From NCBI GenBank assembly GCA_037131065.1, contig JBAXRT010000012.1:1-33107 (forward strand): a DNA stretch of 33,107 nucleotides, in the 5' to 3' direction. Of the stretch, positions 7,475-16,100 are shown one piece after another. The notes beneath the pieces were generated by a model. That model was not told the DNA's origin and did no database searches. It saw nothing but the letters and a program-made list of their open reading frames with translations. The position numbers and the translations under genes were made by a program. Source of the stretch: JBAXRT01 sp037131065. Its GTDB lineage: Bacteria; Bacteroidota; Bacteroidia; Bacteroidales; FEN-979. The first letter of the stretch is position 1, and each line of letters begins with the position of its first letter.

Positions 7475-8730
7475 AAACCCTGACCATAAGCAAACCGGAT
7501 AAGAAACTGAAGGGAAGGATCTCTCTTCCCACCTCCAAATCGGTGAGCAACCGGTTGCTGATCATGCAGGCAATTTCCGGTTTGGAGTTTCCTGTTGAGG
7601 GACTTTCCGGCTCTGACGACACAATGCTGCTGCAGAAACTTATTTCTGGGATTAAAACAGTCAATGCGACGAAGCGGATCATTGAACTCGACACCCAGAA
7701 TGCCGGCACTGTCATGCGATTTCTCACGGCAGTTCTTTCCATCAGACCCGGTAAATGGATCCTGACAGGATCGGAACGGATGAAGCAGCGGCCGGTCTGG
7801 GCACTTGTGGATGCCCTTCGGGACCTCGGGGCCGATATCGAATACCTTTCCCGGATCGGATTTCCCCCGTTGCTTATCAAGGGAAAACCATTACCTGGAG
7901 GGGAGACTGCCATTGAATCGGGCGTCAGCAGCCAGTTTTGTTCCGCCCTCCTGATGATTGCGCCTTACCTCCCCGAGGGCATGGTGATCCACCTGAAAGG
8001 ACAGGCTGTTTCCGTGCCCTATATCGACATGACCCTGCGGATGATGGAACATTTCGGGGCCCGTTTGAGAAAAACACGTCACCAGATCCGCATCAGGCCC
8101 GGGGTATACCTTGAAAAATCCTTCACCGTTGAGGCTGACTGGTCGGCAGCCTCTTTCTGGTACGAAGCCGCAGCCCTGGCCGATGAGGTCGATCTTGAAC
8201 TGATCGGTCTTAAAAAAGAGAGTTCCCAGGGGGATTCCATCCTGGCAAAGGTCTATCACGATTTCGGCGTGAATACCGAATACACTGCGGAGGGAGTCCG
8301 CCTCACAAGGTCCCGGAAAAAAATCGATGGCTATTATTTTAATTTTTCCGATTACCCTGATATTGCTCCCCCTGTGATCACTACCTGCGCACTTCTCGGA
8401 CTCCGGGGGCGTTTTGAAGGACTTATGGGGCTTAAGATCAAGGAGACAAACAGGCTGCTGGCGCTGAAAAACGAGTTTGAAAAGCTCGGGCTCTCATTAT
8501 CTTATGATAATTCCCAGGGCATGATCCCTGTACTGGATCTCAAACCGTCGAAGCTGAAGACGAGGATCGAACAGCCGATTGAAACATATGGCGACCACCG
8601 GATGGCGATGACCTTTGCCCCTGTGGCACTGAAAACCGGATCGATCCGTATCACCAACCCTGATGTTGTGGGGAAGTCTTATCCCGATTTCTGGACTGAC
8701 CTGGAATCTGTTGGATTTGAATTAAGGTGA
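7471..8730 (+). CDS. aroA: 3-phosphoshikimate 1-carboxyvinyltransferase (EPSP synthase)
   Basis: Transfers the enolpyruvyl group from PEP to shikimate 3-phosphate, the sixth step of the shikimate pathway. Seen: 419 residues starting at a TTG that overlaps the aroB stop as TTGA. Motifs are SKSVSNRLLI (substrate binding), NAGTVMRFLTA (PEP-site loop), QRPVWALVDALRDLGA, GVSSQFCSALLM, catalytic Asp in DYPDIAPP, catalytic Glu in LKIKETNRLLAL, and YGDHRMAM. The position equal to Pro101 of the E. coli enzyme (NAGTAMRP) is Phe. The TTG start is preferred because it keeps the family N-terminus and the overlap is typical of coupled genes. Confidence 0.96.
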   Translation: MKTLTISKPDKKLKGRISLPTSKSVSNRLLIMQAISGLEFPVEGLSGSDDTMLLQKLISGIKTVNATKRIIELDTQNAGTVMRFLTAVLSIRPGKWILTGSERMKQRPVWALVDALRDLGADIEYLSRIGFPPLLIKGKPLPGGETAIESGVSSQFCSALLMIAPYLPEGMVIHLKGQAVSVPYIDMTLRMMEHFGARLRKTRHQIRIRPGVYLEKSFTVEADWSAASFWYEAAALADEVDLELIGLKKESSQGDSILAKVYHDFGVNTEYTAEGVRLTRSRKKIDGYYFNFSDYPDIAPPVITTCALLGLRGRFEGLMGLKIKETNRLLALKNEFEKLGLSLSYDNSQGMIPVLDLKPSKLKTRIEQPIETYGDHRMAMTFAPVALKTGSIRITNPDVVGKSYPDFWTDLESVGFELR

Positions 8731-8737
8731 TAACTTG

Positions 8738-8832
8738 TTAATTAAGAATTAGGAATTAAGAATTAGGAATGCGGTTTTATTTTCTATTTTTGAAAACTCT
8801 TAATTCTTAATTTTTCATTCTTAATTATTAGG
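8738..8832. repeat. AATTAAG/AATTAGG repeats forming an imperfect inverted repeat
   Basis: The gap between aroA and the LutA-like gene begins with alternating 7-base units AATTAAG and AATTAGG (8739-8769). After about 30 bases the complement appears (CTTAATTCTTAATT and ATTCTTAATTATTAGG, 8799-8832). The two sides can pair imperfectly. The unpaired centre contains a -7-like TATTTTTG. This is the third short-period intergenic repeat in this run of plus-strand genes. Confidence 0.8.
8785..8792 (+). promoter_or_regulatory. candidate -7 element for the LutA-like gene
   Basis: TATTTTTG matches the TAnnTTTG consensus, 41 bases upstream of the ATG at 8834. It sits in the loop between the two arms of the inverted AATTAAG repeat. 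No good -33 element is evident. Confidence 0.45.
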
Positions 8833-8833
8833 C

Positions 8834-9553
8834 ATGATCGTCGATATTTTCATTCCCTGTTTTGTGGACCAGGTTTACCCTGAGACGGGAATGAACATGG
8901 TGAAGATACTGGAAAAACTTGGCGTTGATGTTCATTACAACGGTAACCAGACCTGCTGCGGCCAGATGGCTTTCAACAGCGGGTTTTGGGATGAGGCCAA
9001 GAAGATGGGAGAGAAATTTCTCAATGATTTTCCTAACGACAGGCCTGTCGTCGGTCCATCAGCTTCCTGCATCGGATTTATCAAAAATTATTATCACTGG
9101 CTCTTTCACAACACCGCCTGCCATCTCGAATATAAGCAGTTAAAGAAGAATTGTTTTGAGTTTACCGATTTCCTGGTAAATGAACTGAAGACCGAGGATG
9201 TCGGCGCTGTCTTTGAACATGTGGTCACCTACCACGACTCCTGTGCCGCCCTCCGGGAATATGGCCTGAAGGACGAGCCGCGGAAGCTCCTCAGGAATGT
9301 GAAAGGCCTTGAGCTGAGGGAGATGAAGGACAATGACGTCTGCTGCGGTTTCGGGGGAACCTTTTCGGTGAAGTTTGAACCGGTATCAACGGCCATGGCA
9401 GAGCAGAAAGTAGCCAGGGCGCTCGAAACAGGGGCCGAATTCATCGTCTCCACCGATTCCTCCTGCCTGATGCACCAGCAGGCATTTATCGACAAGCACT
9501 CCCTGCCCATCAAAACGATCCACATTATTGATATCCTCGCCTCCGGCTTGTGA
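8834..9553 (+). CDS. (Fe-S)-binding cysteine-rich protein, LutA/YkgE family
   Basis: Homologue of LutA/YkgE, a subunit of the LutABC-type lactate oxidation complex, built from two CCG (cysteine-rich) domains that bind Fe-S clusters. Seen: 239 residues, with first-domain motifs FIPCFVDQ, QTCCGQMAFN and GPSASCIGF, and second-domain motifs YHDSCAAL, VCCGFGGTFS and STDSSCLMH. This is the full double CCG pattern at the usual family length. No LutB or LutC gene is adjacent: aroA lies upstream and tex starts 10 bases downstream. The lactate role is therefore a family inference, and partners must be elsewhere. A role in another electron-transfer complex is possible. Confidence 0.88.
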   Translation: MIVDIFIPCFVDQVYPETGMNMVKILEKLGVDVHYNGNQTCCGQMAFNSGFWDEAKKMGEKFLNDFPNDRPVVGPSASCIGFIKNYYHWLFHNTACHLEYKQLKKNCFEFTDFLVNELKTEDVGAVFEHVVTYHDSCAALREYGLKDEPRKLLRNVKGLELREMKDNDVCCGFGGTFSVKFEPVSTAMAEQKVARALETGAEFIVSTDSSCLMHQQAFIDKHSLPIKTIHIIDILASGL

Positions 9554-9563
9554 TTTTCCTTGT

Positions 9564-11717
9564 ATGACGACTGATAAATATTGCGGAATGATTGCGGCAG
9601 AGTTGAACCTCGCCACCGCTTTTGTAAAAAACACCATCACACTCCTCGGTGCCGGGGCCACGATTCCTTTCATTGCCCGTTACCGCAAGGAGATGACCGG
9701 CAGTATGGATGAAACGGTTATCATGGCAATCCGCGACAGGCTGGCCCAGCTGAAGGAGCTTGATGCACGCCGCGAGACAATAATTAAATCGCTCACTGAA
9801 CAGGAAAAACTCACTCCGGAACTGGAAAAGGCCGTGACTGAGGCTTCTACCATGACCGAACTCGAAGATATTTACCTCCCGTACCGTCCAAAGCGCAAGA
9901 CCCGCGCGAGCATGGCAAAAGAGAAAGGACTCGAACCTTTGGCGGAGGTCATCTTCTCACAGAAATTTGACAATGTGGAGCAGAGGGCCGCCGAGTTTAT
10001 CGACCCGGAAAAGGGAGTGAAGGATGCGGATGAGGCCATCTCTGGAGCCTCCGACATTATCGCCGAATGGATCAGCGAACACGGCTTTGCCCGGAAAAGG
10101 ATCAGAAACCTCTTCCAGAGGGAATCATCGATCCGTTCGAAGCTGGTCAAAGAGAAAGAGGAGGAAGGAGCCAACTACCAGATTTATTTTAATCATGAGG
10201 AGCCGCTCTGGCGCTCCCCGTCGCATCGTATCCTCGCGATGTTCAGGGGTGAAAGTGAAGGATTTCTAAGGGTTTCCGTCGAAGTGAGCGACCAGAAGGC
10301 CCATGAGATCCTCGACAAGATATTCGTAAAGGGGAATAACCGATCTTCGGAAATAGTCAGAAACACCATCACCGACTCCTGTAAAAGACTCCTTTTCCCT
10401 TCCATGGAGACTGAGATGAGGAACTGGGCCAAGGCAAGGGCCGATGAGGAAGCCATCCGGGTCTTTGTCGAGAACCTGAGGCAACTCCTGATGGCTCCGC
10501 CCCTCGGGCAGAAAAATGTGCTTGCCATCGATCCGGGCTTCCGGTCAGGGTGCAAGATCGTATGCCTCGACAGGCAGGGAAAACTTGTTCACAATGAGAC
10601 CATTTTTCCGCATCCGCCACAGAATGAAGTTAAGGAGTCGATTCACAAGATCAAGAGCCTGGTCAATGCCTATAAGATCGAAGCCATTGCCATCGGAAAT
10701 GGAACTGCCGGAAGAGAGAGTGAACGGCTTATACGCAGTATACCCTTTGAGAAGGAACTTATCGCATTGTCGGTAAATGAGAGCGGCGCTTCGGTCTACT
10801 CGGCTTCGGCGGTTGCCCGGAAAGAGTTTCCCGATTATGATGTTACGGTAAGGGGTGCGGTCTCGATCGGAAGAAGACTGATGGATCCCCTCGCCGAACT
10901 GGTTAAGATCGATCCGAAATCGATCGGGGTTGGACAATACCAGCATGATGTGGATCAGCCCGCCCTTCAGAAGAGCCTTGAAGATACTGTCGTAAGCTGT
11001 GTCAACAAGGTGGGGGTGGAGATCAATACAGCCAGCGAAGAGCTGCTTACCTTCGTTTCAGGTGTCGGTCCCAACCTGGCAAAGAACATCATTGATTACC
11101 GCAATAAAACAGGTCCGTTCCGTTCCAGGGCGGAATTCAGGAAGGTGACCCGTTTCGGGGAGAAGGCCTTTGAGCAGGCAGCAGGATTTTTAAGGATCCG
11201 CGATGCAGAGAACCCGCTCGACCGAAGCGCCGTTCATCCTGAGAGTTACCATGTGGTGGACAGGATGGCTTCAAAGCTGAAATGTACCGTGAACGACCTG
11301 ATCGAAAAGACAGGTCTGAGGATCCAGCTTAAGCCGGAAGAGTTTGTCGATGAAAAAGTCGGACTGCCCACACTTCAGGATATCATCCAGGAGCTGGCAA
11401 AACCAGGTCGAGATCCGCGCCAGCAGTTCGAGATGTTCGAGTTTGACAAGAACGTTCACTCCATCAGCGACCTGCGGAAAGGGATGCGCCTGCCGGGGAT
11501 CGTCACAAATATCACTAACTTTGGCGCCTTTGTCGATGTCGGGGTTCACCAGGACGGGCTCGTGCACGTAAGCCAGATGGCCGACCGTTATGTGAAAGAC
11601 CCGAACGACGTAGTCAAGCTGAACCAGAAAGTGATGGTGGAGGTGACCGATATCGACATCCCGAGGAAACGGATACAGCTTACGATGAAAGGACTTAATA
11701 CTAAGAATGACGGCTGA
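9564..11717 (+). CDS. tex: Tex-family RNA-binding transcription accessory protein
   Basis: Tex is a conserved nucleic-acid-binding protein linked to transcription control and stress tolerance. Seen: 717 residues from the ATG at 9564. The order is an N-terminal helical region with IPFIARYRKEMTG, a YqgF/RNase H-like domain starting near VLAIDPGFRSGCK, helix-hairpin-helix segments (FVSGVGPNLAKNIIDYR; FRKVTRFGEKAFEQAAGF), and a C-terminal S1 domain (GIVTNITNFGAFVDVGVHQDG). An in-frame ATG at 9528 would add 12 residues, but it overlaps the preceding gene by 26 bases and lacks family similarity, so 9564 is preferred. The gene is probably co-transcribed with the LutA-like gene. Confidence 0.95.
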   Translation: MTTDKYCGMIAAELNLATAFVKNTITLLGAGATIPFIARYRKEMTGSMDETVIMAIRDRLAQLKELDARRETIIKSLTEQEKLTPELEKAVTEASTMTELEDIYLPYRPKRKTRASMAKEKGLEPLAEVIFSQKFDNVEQRAAEFIDPEKGVKDADEAISGASDIIAEWISEHGFARKRIRNLFQRESSIRSKLVKEKEEEGANYQIYFNHEEPLWRSPSHRILAMFRGESEGFLRVSVEVSDQKAHEILDKIFVKGNNRSSEIVRNTITDSCKRLLFPSMETEMRNWAKARADEEAIRVFVENLRQLLMAPPLGQKNVLAIDPGFRSGCKIVCLDRQGKLVHNETIFPHPPQNEVKESIHKIKSLVNAYKIEAIAIGNGTAGRESERLIRSIPFEKELIALSVNESGASVYSASAVARKEFPDYDVTVRGAVSIGRRLMDPLAELVKIDPKSIGVGQYQHDVDQPALQKSLEDTVVSCVNKVGVEINTASEELLTFVSGVGPNLAKNIIDYRNKTGPFRSRAEFRKVTRFGEKAFEQAAGFLRIRDAENPLDRSAVHPESYHVVDRMASKLKCTVNDLIEKTGLRIQLKPEEFVDEKVGLPTLQDIIQELAKPGRDPRQQFEMFEFDKNVHSISDLRKGMRLPGIVTNITNFGAFVDVGVHQDGLVHVSQMADRYVKDPNDVVKLNQKVMVEVTDIDIPRKRIQLTMKGLNTKNDG

Positions 11718-11729
11718 ACGTTACTATTT

Positions 11730-11793
11730 AAGTGACGAATGACTAATGACGAGTGACGATTGATTATGACCAATGACTTAATGACCTGATGAC
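11730..11793 (+). repeat. degenerate AATGAC heptamer array
   Basis: Units read in order: AAGTGAC, GAATGAC, TAATGAC, GAGTGAC, GATTGAT, TATGAC, CAATGAC, TTAATGAC, CTGATGAC. It is clearly the same repeat family as at 4640-4674 but more diverged. It fills the gap between tex and the beta-barrel gene, and its last unit provides the ATGAC that starts that gene. Confidence 0.85.
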
Positions 11794-12472
11794 TACCCGT
11801 TTAACTAAATACACTCTTTTACTTCTGCTTGTGCTGCTTTTCTCCGGTGAGGCCGTTGCCCAGAGAATCCTCGGGGCCTTATCGGTCGGGATGAACCTTA
11901 CGCAGGTGGATGGGGATAACTACTATGGCTTCCGCAAAGTGGGACTTAATATCGGTCCTCAGGTCATTGTTCCTTTCGGGAAAAAGAAAATTTGGTCCGT
12001 TAGCATGGAACTGCTCTATTCTCAGAAGGGGAGCCATCACTCCGGTGAATATGATTCAACAACCTATAACTTAAAAATGGATTACCTGGAGATCCCTGTG
12101 ATGGTCCACATTACAGATAAAAAGCTGATCTCCGGGGGTGTGGGGTTTTCCTACGGGCAGCTCATTAACTATAAGGAGACCCAGAATTCATTTTACGACA
12201 GCATCTATACTTACAAAACCAGCCTGAACAATTTTGATGTCAGTGTCCTTGCTGAATTCCAGATAAGGATCTGGAATCGTCTCTGGGCGGGGGTCCGCTA
12301 TCAGTATTCTATGGTTCGCCTTCGCGAGGTTGAGATCAATGAACCGGGCGTCTATCCCAAGAACCCTGAAACCCGATACCAGTTCAACAACGTGATCAGC
12401 ATCCGACTCACATGGGTTTTCAACCAGGAGGTGCCGGGCAAGGTAAAGAAAACTTCCGAAAGTCAGCAATGA
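11789..12472 (+). CDS. outer-membrane beta-barrel protein, PorT-like family
   Basis: Predicted outer-membrane beta-barrel of the OMP_b-brl_2/PorT-like type common in Bacteroidetes. Seen: 227 residues. A signal peptide (LLLLLVLLFSGEAVAQ, cleavage about residue 25) is followed by alternating aromatic strands such as KVGLNIGPQVIVPFG, WSVSMELLYSQKGSHH, KMDYLEIPVMVHI and LWAGVRYQYSMVRL. The final strand, VISIRLTWVF, is followed by a hydrophilic tail of about 15 residues (PGKVKKTSESQQ), unusual because most barrels end on an aromatic residue. It lies 37 bases before the T9SS cargo gene and may form an operon with it. The family covers many barrels of unknown role, so a T9SS function is not claimed. 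Confidence 0.8.
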   Translation: MTTRLTKYTLLLLLVLLFSGEAVAQRILGALSVGMNLTQVDGDNYYGFRKVGLNIGPQVIVPFGKKKIWSVSMELLYSQKGSHHSGEYDSTTYNLKMDYLEIPVMVHITDKKLISGGVGFSYGQLINYKETQNSFYDSIYTYKTSLNNFDVSVLAEFQIRIWNRLWAGVRYQYSMVRLREVEINEPGVYPKNPETRYQFNNVISIRLTWVFNQEVPGKVKKTSESQQ

Positions 12473-12509
12473 CAATCTCCATCCTGAAATCTTAAAATGA
12501 ATTCACAAT

Positions 12510-15209
12510 ATGAAAAAAATTTTCCATCTGATCCTGATCATAGGGATTACTTCCTTGATCGCAACTTCTGTTAGTGCACAGTGGAGCACTAATCCTGCCA
12601 TCAACAATAACATCTGCAATCTTGCCGGTGAACAGGTTATTCCGAAAGTTGCAACCTGCTCGAATGGGGACACCTACATTGGCTTTTTTTCAAGCGAGAA
12701 TGGGAATTATAATGTCCGACTCCAACGTCTTGATGTATTTGGGAATGAACTCTGGGAGCAGAATGGAATTCTTATCAGCAACCATACTCAGGAAACCTGG
12801 CTTACCGACTGGGATATGACTTGTGATAATGCCAACCACGCAATTCTGACTTTTAATGATATCCGCACGGGGAATACCAATGTGGTTGCTTACCGCATCT
12901 CACCCGAAGGTGTTTTCGTATGGGGAGCCGATGGTATTTTGCTTTCCAACAATACTGCCTTCAACGTAGCACCGAAAGTTGTCACCACGTCTCAGGGCAA
13001 TACGGTTGTTGCCTGGAGCGACTTGGATCACATCATTATCCAGAAGATCAATCCTTCTGGAACCCTTCTCTGGGGAGCCAGCGGCATAACCCTTAGTTCG
13101 GCCAACCATCTTACCTGGCCACAACTGATGCCAGTAGGAACAGATGATGTACTCCTTAAATATTTTGATGACATTGGATCGGGCAGCGCGCCAACCCGGC
13201 ACGTCTATGCCCAAAGGTACAACTCCTCAGGATCACCGGTCTGGGCCTCTCCCGCTGCCATTTCAACAGCCGGTGGAATTTCAGCGTGGACACAGATATT
13301 TCCCTTTATCAACGATGGCAGCGATGGCTTTTACATTGCCTGGCACGACGACCGGAACAATGATACGCGGGCCAGCGTTTTTGTACAGCATGTCAACTCC
13401 TCAGGCGCTGTTCAATTCATAGCCAACGGAGTCGAAGCAACAACGGCATCCTCAATGAACCATTTTTACCCCACATTGGCGCTTCCTCCGGGATCAACCG
13501 ATGTTTTTGTATACTGGAACGAAATGAATAGCTTACAGACTCAGTGGGGAATATTTGGACAAAAAATCTCTTCTGCAGGTGTTCGTCAGTGGACTGCGAC
13601 TGGAAAGATCTTTGTCCCGGTTTCAGCTACGGATGTTTATCCATTAGCTGCAAAGAACACCCCCACAGATATGGTCTTATTTTATGAGGAGTACACAAAT
13701 GCAATGGATGGGATCATCAAAGTCAAGCGCATTGCCAGCGACGGGACATATATATGGTCGCCATCGGACAGGACATTGTGTTCGGCTGCATCATCGAAAA
13801 TTCATACAGTTATTAACGACTATGCCAATGGTCAATGGATAGCCAGTTGGGAAGACGATCGTAACGGCGACATTGCCGATCTGTATGCCCAGAATATAAA
13901 GCTCAACGGAGATCTTGGACCTGTTGAACTTAATTATGGTACTATTTCAGGAACGATAACCCTGAATGGGGGTTCAGGTGATCTGACCCAGGTGCTCGTA
14001 CAGGCTGGGAGTTACAGCACAAATCCCGACGCAACAGGTTTTTATTCAATGTATGTTCTCACAGGAACCTACACTGTTTCTGCCTCCCTGACCGACTATT
14101 TCCCGGCAAGTCAGACCAACGTGGTGGTTACTACCAATCAGACTACAACAGTTAATCTTACCCTTAACCATATTCCGGCAGGTTTTATCGAGGGAGAGGT
14201 CACCCTTGTTGGCGGATCAGGATCGGTGAGTTCGGTACTGGTCAGCGCGGGCTATTCCACGACCAATCCGGGTACGAATGGTCATTATATTCTGGAAGCG
14301 CCCGTGGGAACCTACAATGTAATTGCCACCCTTTCTGCCTACATTCCAGATACGGTATTCAATGTAGTTGTTACCGACGGTCAGACAATAAGCGGGGTGA
14401 ATTTTACCCTCGATCTGGCACCGACAAGCGGTTTGGTTACCGGAACAGTAACCCTGAATGGGGGTGACGGTGATGTGACACAGGTGGTAATCAGTACAGG
14501 TTCGTATACAACAAATCCGGATGTAACAGGATTTTATACACTGGAACTGCCAATCGGGAATTATGATATCTTTGCCAGCTTAAGTGGTTATGTTACTCAG
14601 ACCGCCATAAATGTTCCGGTAGTTGGAGCGCAAACCACTACGGACATCAATTTCATTTTACCTTTGAACAGGGCAGATCTGGTCTGCCTGGCGCGAAATC
14701 AATACGGTTCGATTCTTAACAACGTGGATATTTCCATCGAAGGGCCTGAGGGGCCTTATAACGGTACGATCCTCAATGATTCCCTTACATTTCTTCAAGT
14801 TCCCTATGGAACCTATTATGGAACGGCGAGTTATAATTCAGGCGGTCCGGTTTTTTCAGATACCATCGTAGGGGATAATAACCATCACCTGATTTTTACT
14901 TTCAACATTACCGGAATCAGCAAAACAGATCCGGTTGGAGGGATTCAGGTTAATCCGAATCCTGCCGGACCTAATAGTTTTGTCCTGGTAACTATACCGG
15001 AATCCGGAGAATGTGTTTTCTCTCTGGTTGATGTCAGAGGGATCATCGTTAGCTCTGGGAAATTATGTGAATCAAACGCCGGTCAGCACAAACTTAAAAT
15101 GAAAGAAATTACAGGCAACCTGATATTGTCACCCGGATTATATTATCTAAGGTTTAACAATGAAAAAGGATGGGAAAAAGCATGTACCATCCTCTATTCA
15201 GGGAAGTAA
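12510..15209 (+). CDS. large secreted protein with carboxypeptidase-regulatory-like repeats and T9SS sorting domain
   Basis: Predicted extracellular or cell-surface protein of 899 residues; its specific function is not recognised. Seen: a signal peptide (IFHLILIIGITSLIATSVSAQ, about 24 residues). An N-terminal region (about 25-470) repeats a motif like 'RI.. G..LWG..G..LS' and 'AW.DDRNGD', suggesting a beta-propeller-like fold. Three homologous carboxypeptidase-regulatory-like repeats start near residues 477, 558 and 641, each with G.I.G.VTL.GG.G, a TNPD..G.Y motif and a GTY..SASL..Y motif. A T9SS type A sorting domain follows from about residue 812 (IQVNPNPAG to the end). The gene follows the beta-barrel gene and is convergent with the NlpC/P60 gene. 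Confidence 0.88.
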   Translation: MKKIFHLILIIGITSLIATSVSAQWSTNPAINNNICNLAGEQVIPKVATCSNGDTYIGFFSSENGNYNVRLQRLDVFGNELWEQNGILISNHTQETWLTDWDMTCDNANHAILTFNDIRTGNTNVVAYRISPEGVFVWGADGILLSNNTAFNVAPKVVTTSQGNTVVAWSDLDHIIIQKINPSGTLLWGASGITLSSANHLTWPQLMPVGTDDVLLKYFDDIGSGSAPTRHVYAQRYNSSGSPVWASPAAISTAGGISAWTQIFPFINDGSDGFYIAWHDDRNNDTRASVFVQHVNSSGAVQFIANGVEATTASSMNHFYPTLALPPGSTDVFVYWNEMNSLQTQWGIFGQKISSAGVRQWTATGKIFVPVSATDVYPLAAKNTPTDMVLFYEEYTNAMDGIIKVKRIASDGTYIWSPSDRTLCSAASSKIHTVINDYANGQWIASWEDDRNGDIADLYAQNIKLNGDLGPVELNYGTISGTITLNGGSGDLTQVLVQAGSYSTNPDATGFYSMYVLTGTYTVSASLTDYFPASQTNVVVTTNQTTTVNLTLNHIPAGFIEGEVTLVGGSGSVSSVLVSAGYSTTNPGTNGHYILEAPVGTYNVIATLSAYIPDTVFNVVVTDGQTISGVNFTLDLAPTSGLVTGTVTLNGGDGDVTQVVISTGSYTTNPDVTGFYTLELPIGNYDIFASLSGYVTQTAINVPVVGAQTTTDINFILPLNRADLVCLARNQYGSILNNVDISIEGPEGPYNGTILNDSLTFLQVPYGTYYGTASYNSGGPVFSDTIVGDNNHHLIFTFNITGISKTDPVGGIQVNPNPAGPNSFVLVTIPESGECVFSLVDVRGIIVSSGKLCESNAGQHKLKMKEITGNLILSPGLYYLRFNNEKGWEKACTILYSGK

Positions 15210-15251
15210 CATCTGAGGGGTCCTTCACATGGCGAATGTTCTCGGCAATGG

Positions 15252-16061
15252 TCATAGGATTCTTTTCAGCAGCCTGAGTTTATGCGTGTACTGATGCAAC
15301 TGTTCGTGGTAAATGCCTTCGTGGTCGATGGTATCGATACGAACCTGTCCTGAACAATGAAGGATCCGGTTGCGGTCGATCAGCAGTCCAACATGGGTGA
15401 TGTTCCCTTCTGCATCATCAAAAAAGGCAAGATCTCCGGGGAGCGCCTCATCCAGCAGGCTGATCACCTCTCCCTGAAGTGCCTGTTGCTTCGCATCGCG
15501 TTGTAGTTTTACCTTTTTCATCTTATAAACAACCTGGGTCAGGCCTGAGCAATCAATTCCGAAAGGAGAACGGCCGCCCCAAAGGTAAGGGGCATGCAGG
15601 TAAAGCATGGCATCATGCATCATGGCCTGTTTGATATCCAAAACATCCTGCGGGCTTTCAACTTCTTCCAGTTCCGAGGGATCTGATACCTGCCCGTCGA
15701 AAACATAGACCTGGTCCTTTACCGTGAACCGGAACTCTTCAATTCCCGGCAGGGAACTTCCAGCCGCGATGGGGAAAACCGATTTCCGGTTCTCATTCTG
15801 TATCAGCTGGACCAGGTCAAGGCTGCACGGTGTTTCGGCATCGAAAAGCCGGAGAAATTCAGACTCTTCAAGTTCAGAATGGCACAGGGGAGTGATCCAT
15901 CCTTCATAATCATCATAAACAAGCTGTACTTTAAGCCATTGCTGGCCGGTCTCCAAAACCCGGTAAAGTTCTCCGAAAAGGATCTGGGAGACCATTTCAC
16001 TCCGGTGGTCGGGTTCGCGGCGCAGCGGGATAATGCCCTGCAGGCAGATTCCGAATTCCAT
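15252..16061 (-). CDS. NlpC/P60 peptidase with SH3-like N-terminus (YkfC-like)
   Basis: Cysteine peptidase of the NlpC/P60 (C40) family, which cleaves gamma-D-Glu to diamino-acid bonds in peptidoglycan peptides. Seen: 269 residues with no signal peptide. An SH3b-like region (about 5-60) contains WLKVQLVYDDYEGWI. The C-terminal domain has catalytic C171 (GIDCSGLTQ), H223 (ITHVGLL) and H235 (ILHCSG). Lack of a signal peptide suggests cytoplasmic recycling of muropeptides, as in YkfC-type gamma-D-Glu-L-diamino acid endopeptidases; this is inference. It lies 39 bases downstream of the FeoB-associated peptide on the same strand, with a one-mismatch -7 box (TATCTTTA) at 16083-16090, so it may have its own promoter. 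Confidence 0.9.
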   Translation of the reverse strand: MEFGICLQGIIPLRREPDHRSEMVSQILFGELYRVLETGQQWLKVQLVYDDYEGWITPLCHSELEESEFLRLFDAETPCSLDLVQLIQNENRKSVFPIAAGSSLPGIEEFRFTVKDQVYVFDGQVSDPSELEEVESPQDVLDIKQAMMHDAMLYLHAPYLWGGRSPFGIDCSGLTQVVYKMKKVKLQRDAKQQALQGEVISLLDEALPGDLAFFDDAEGNITHVGLLIDRNRILHCSGQVRIDTIDHEGIYHEQLHQYTHKLRLLKRIL

Positions 16062-16100
16062 ATTGCATCACATTTAAGGCAATAAAGATAGGGAAAAAAA

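Noticed and set aside
9528..9563. Upstream ATG extending tex by 12 residues
   Set aside because: It overlaps the LutA-like gene by 26 bases and the extra residues do not resemble the Tex N-terminus; the ATG at 9564 is better.
15210..15251. Bidirectional terminator between the T9SS protein and the NlpC/P60 gene
   Set aside because: No convincing GC-rich hairpin followed by a T-run on either strand could be found by eye.
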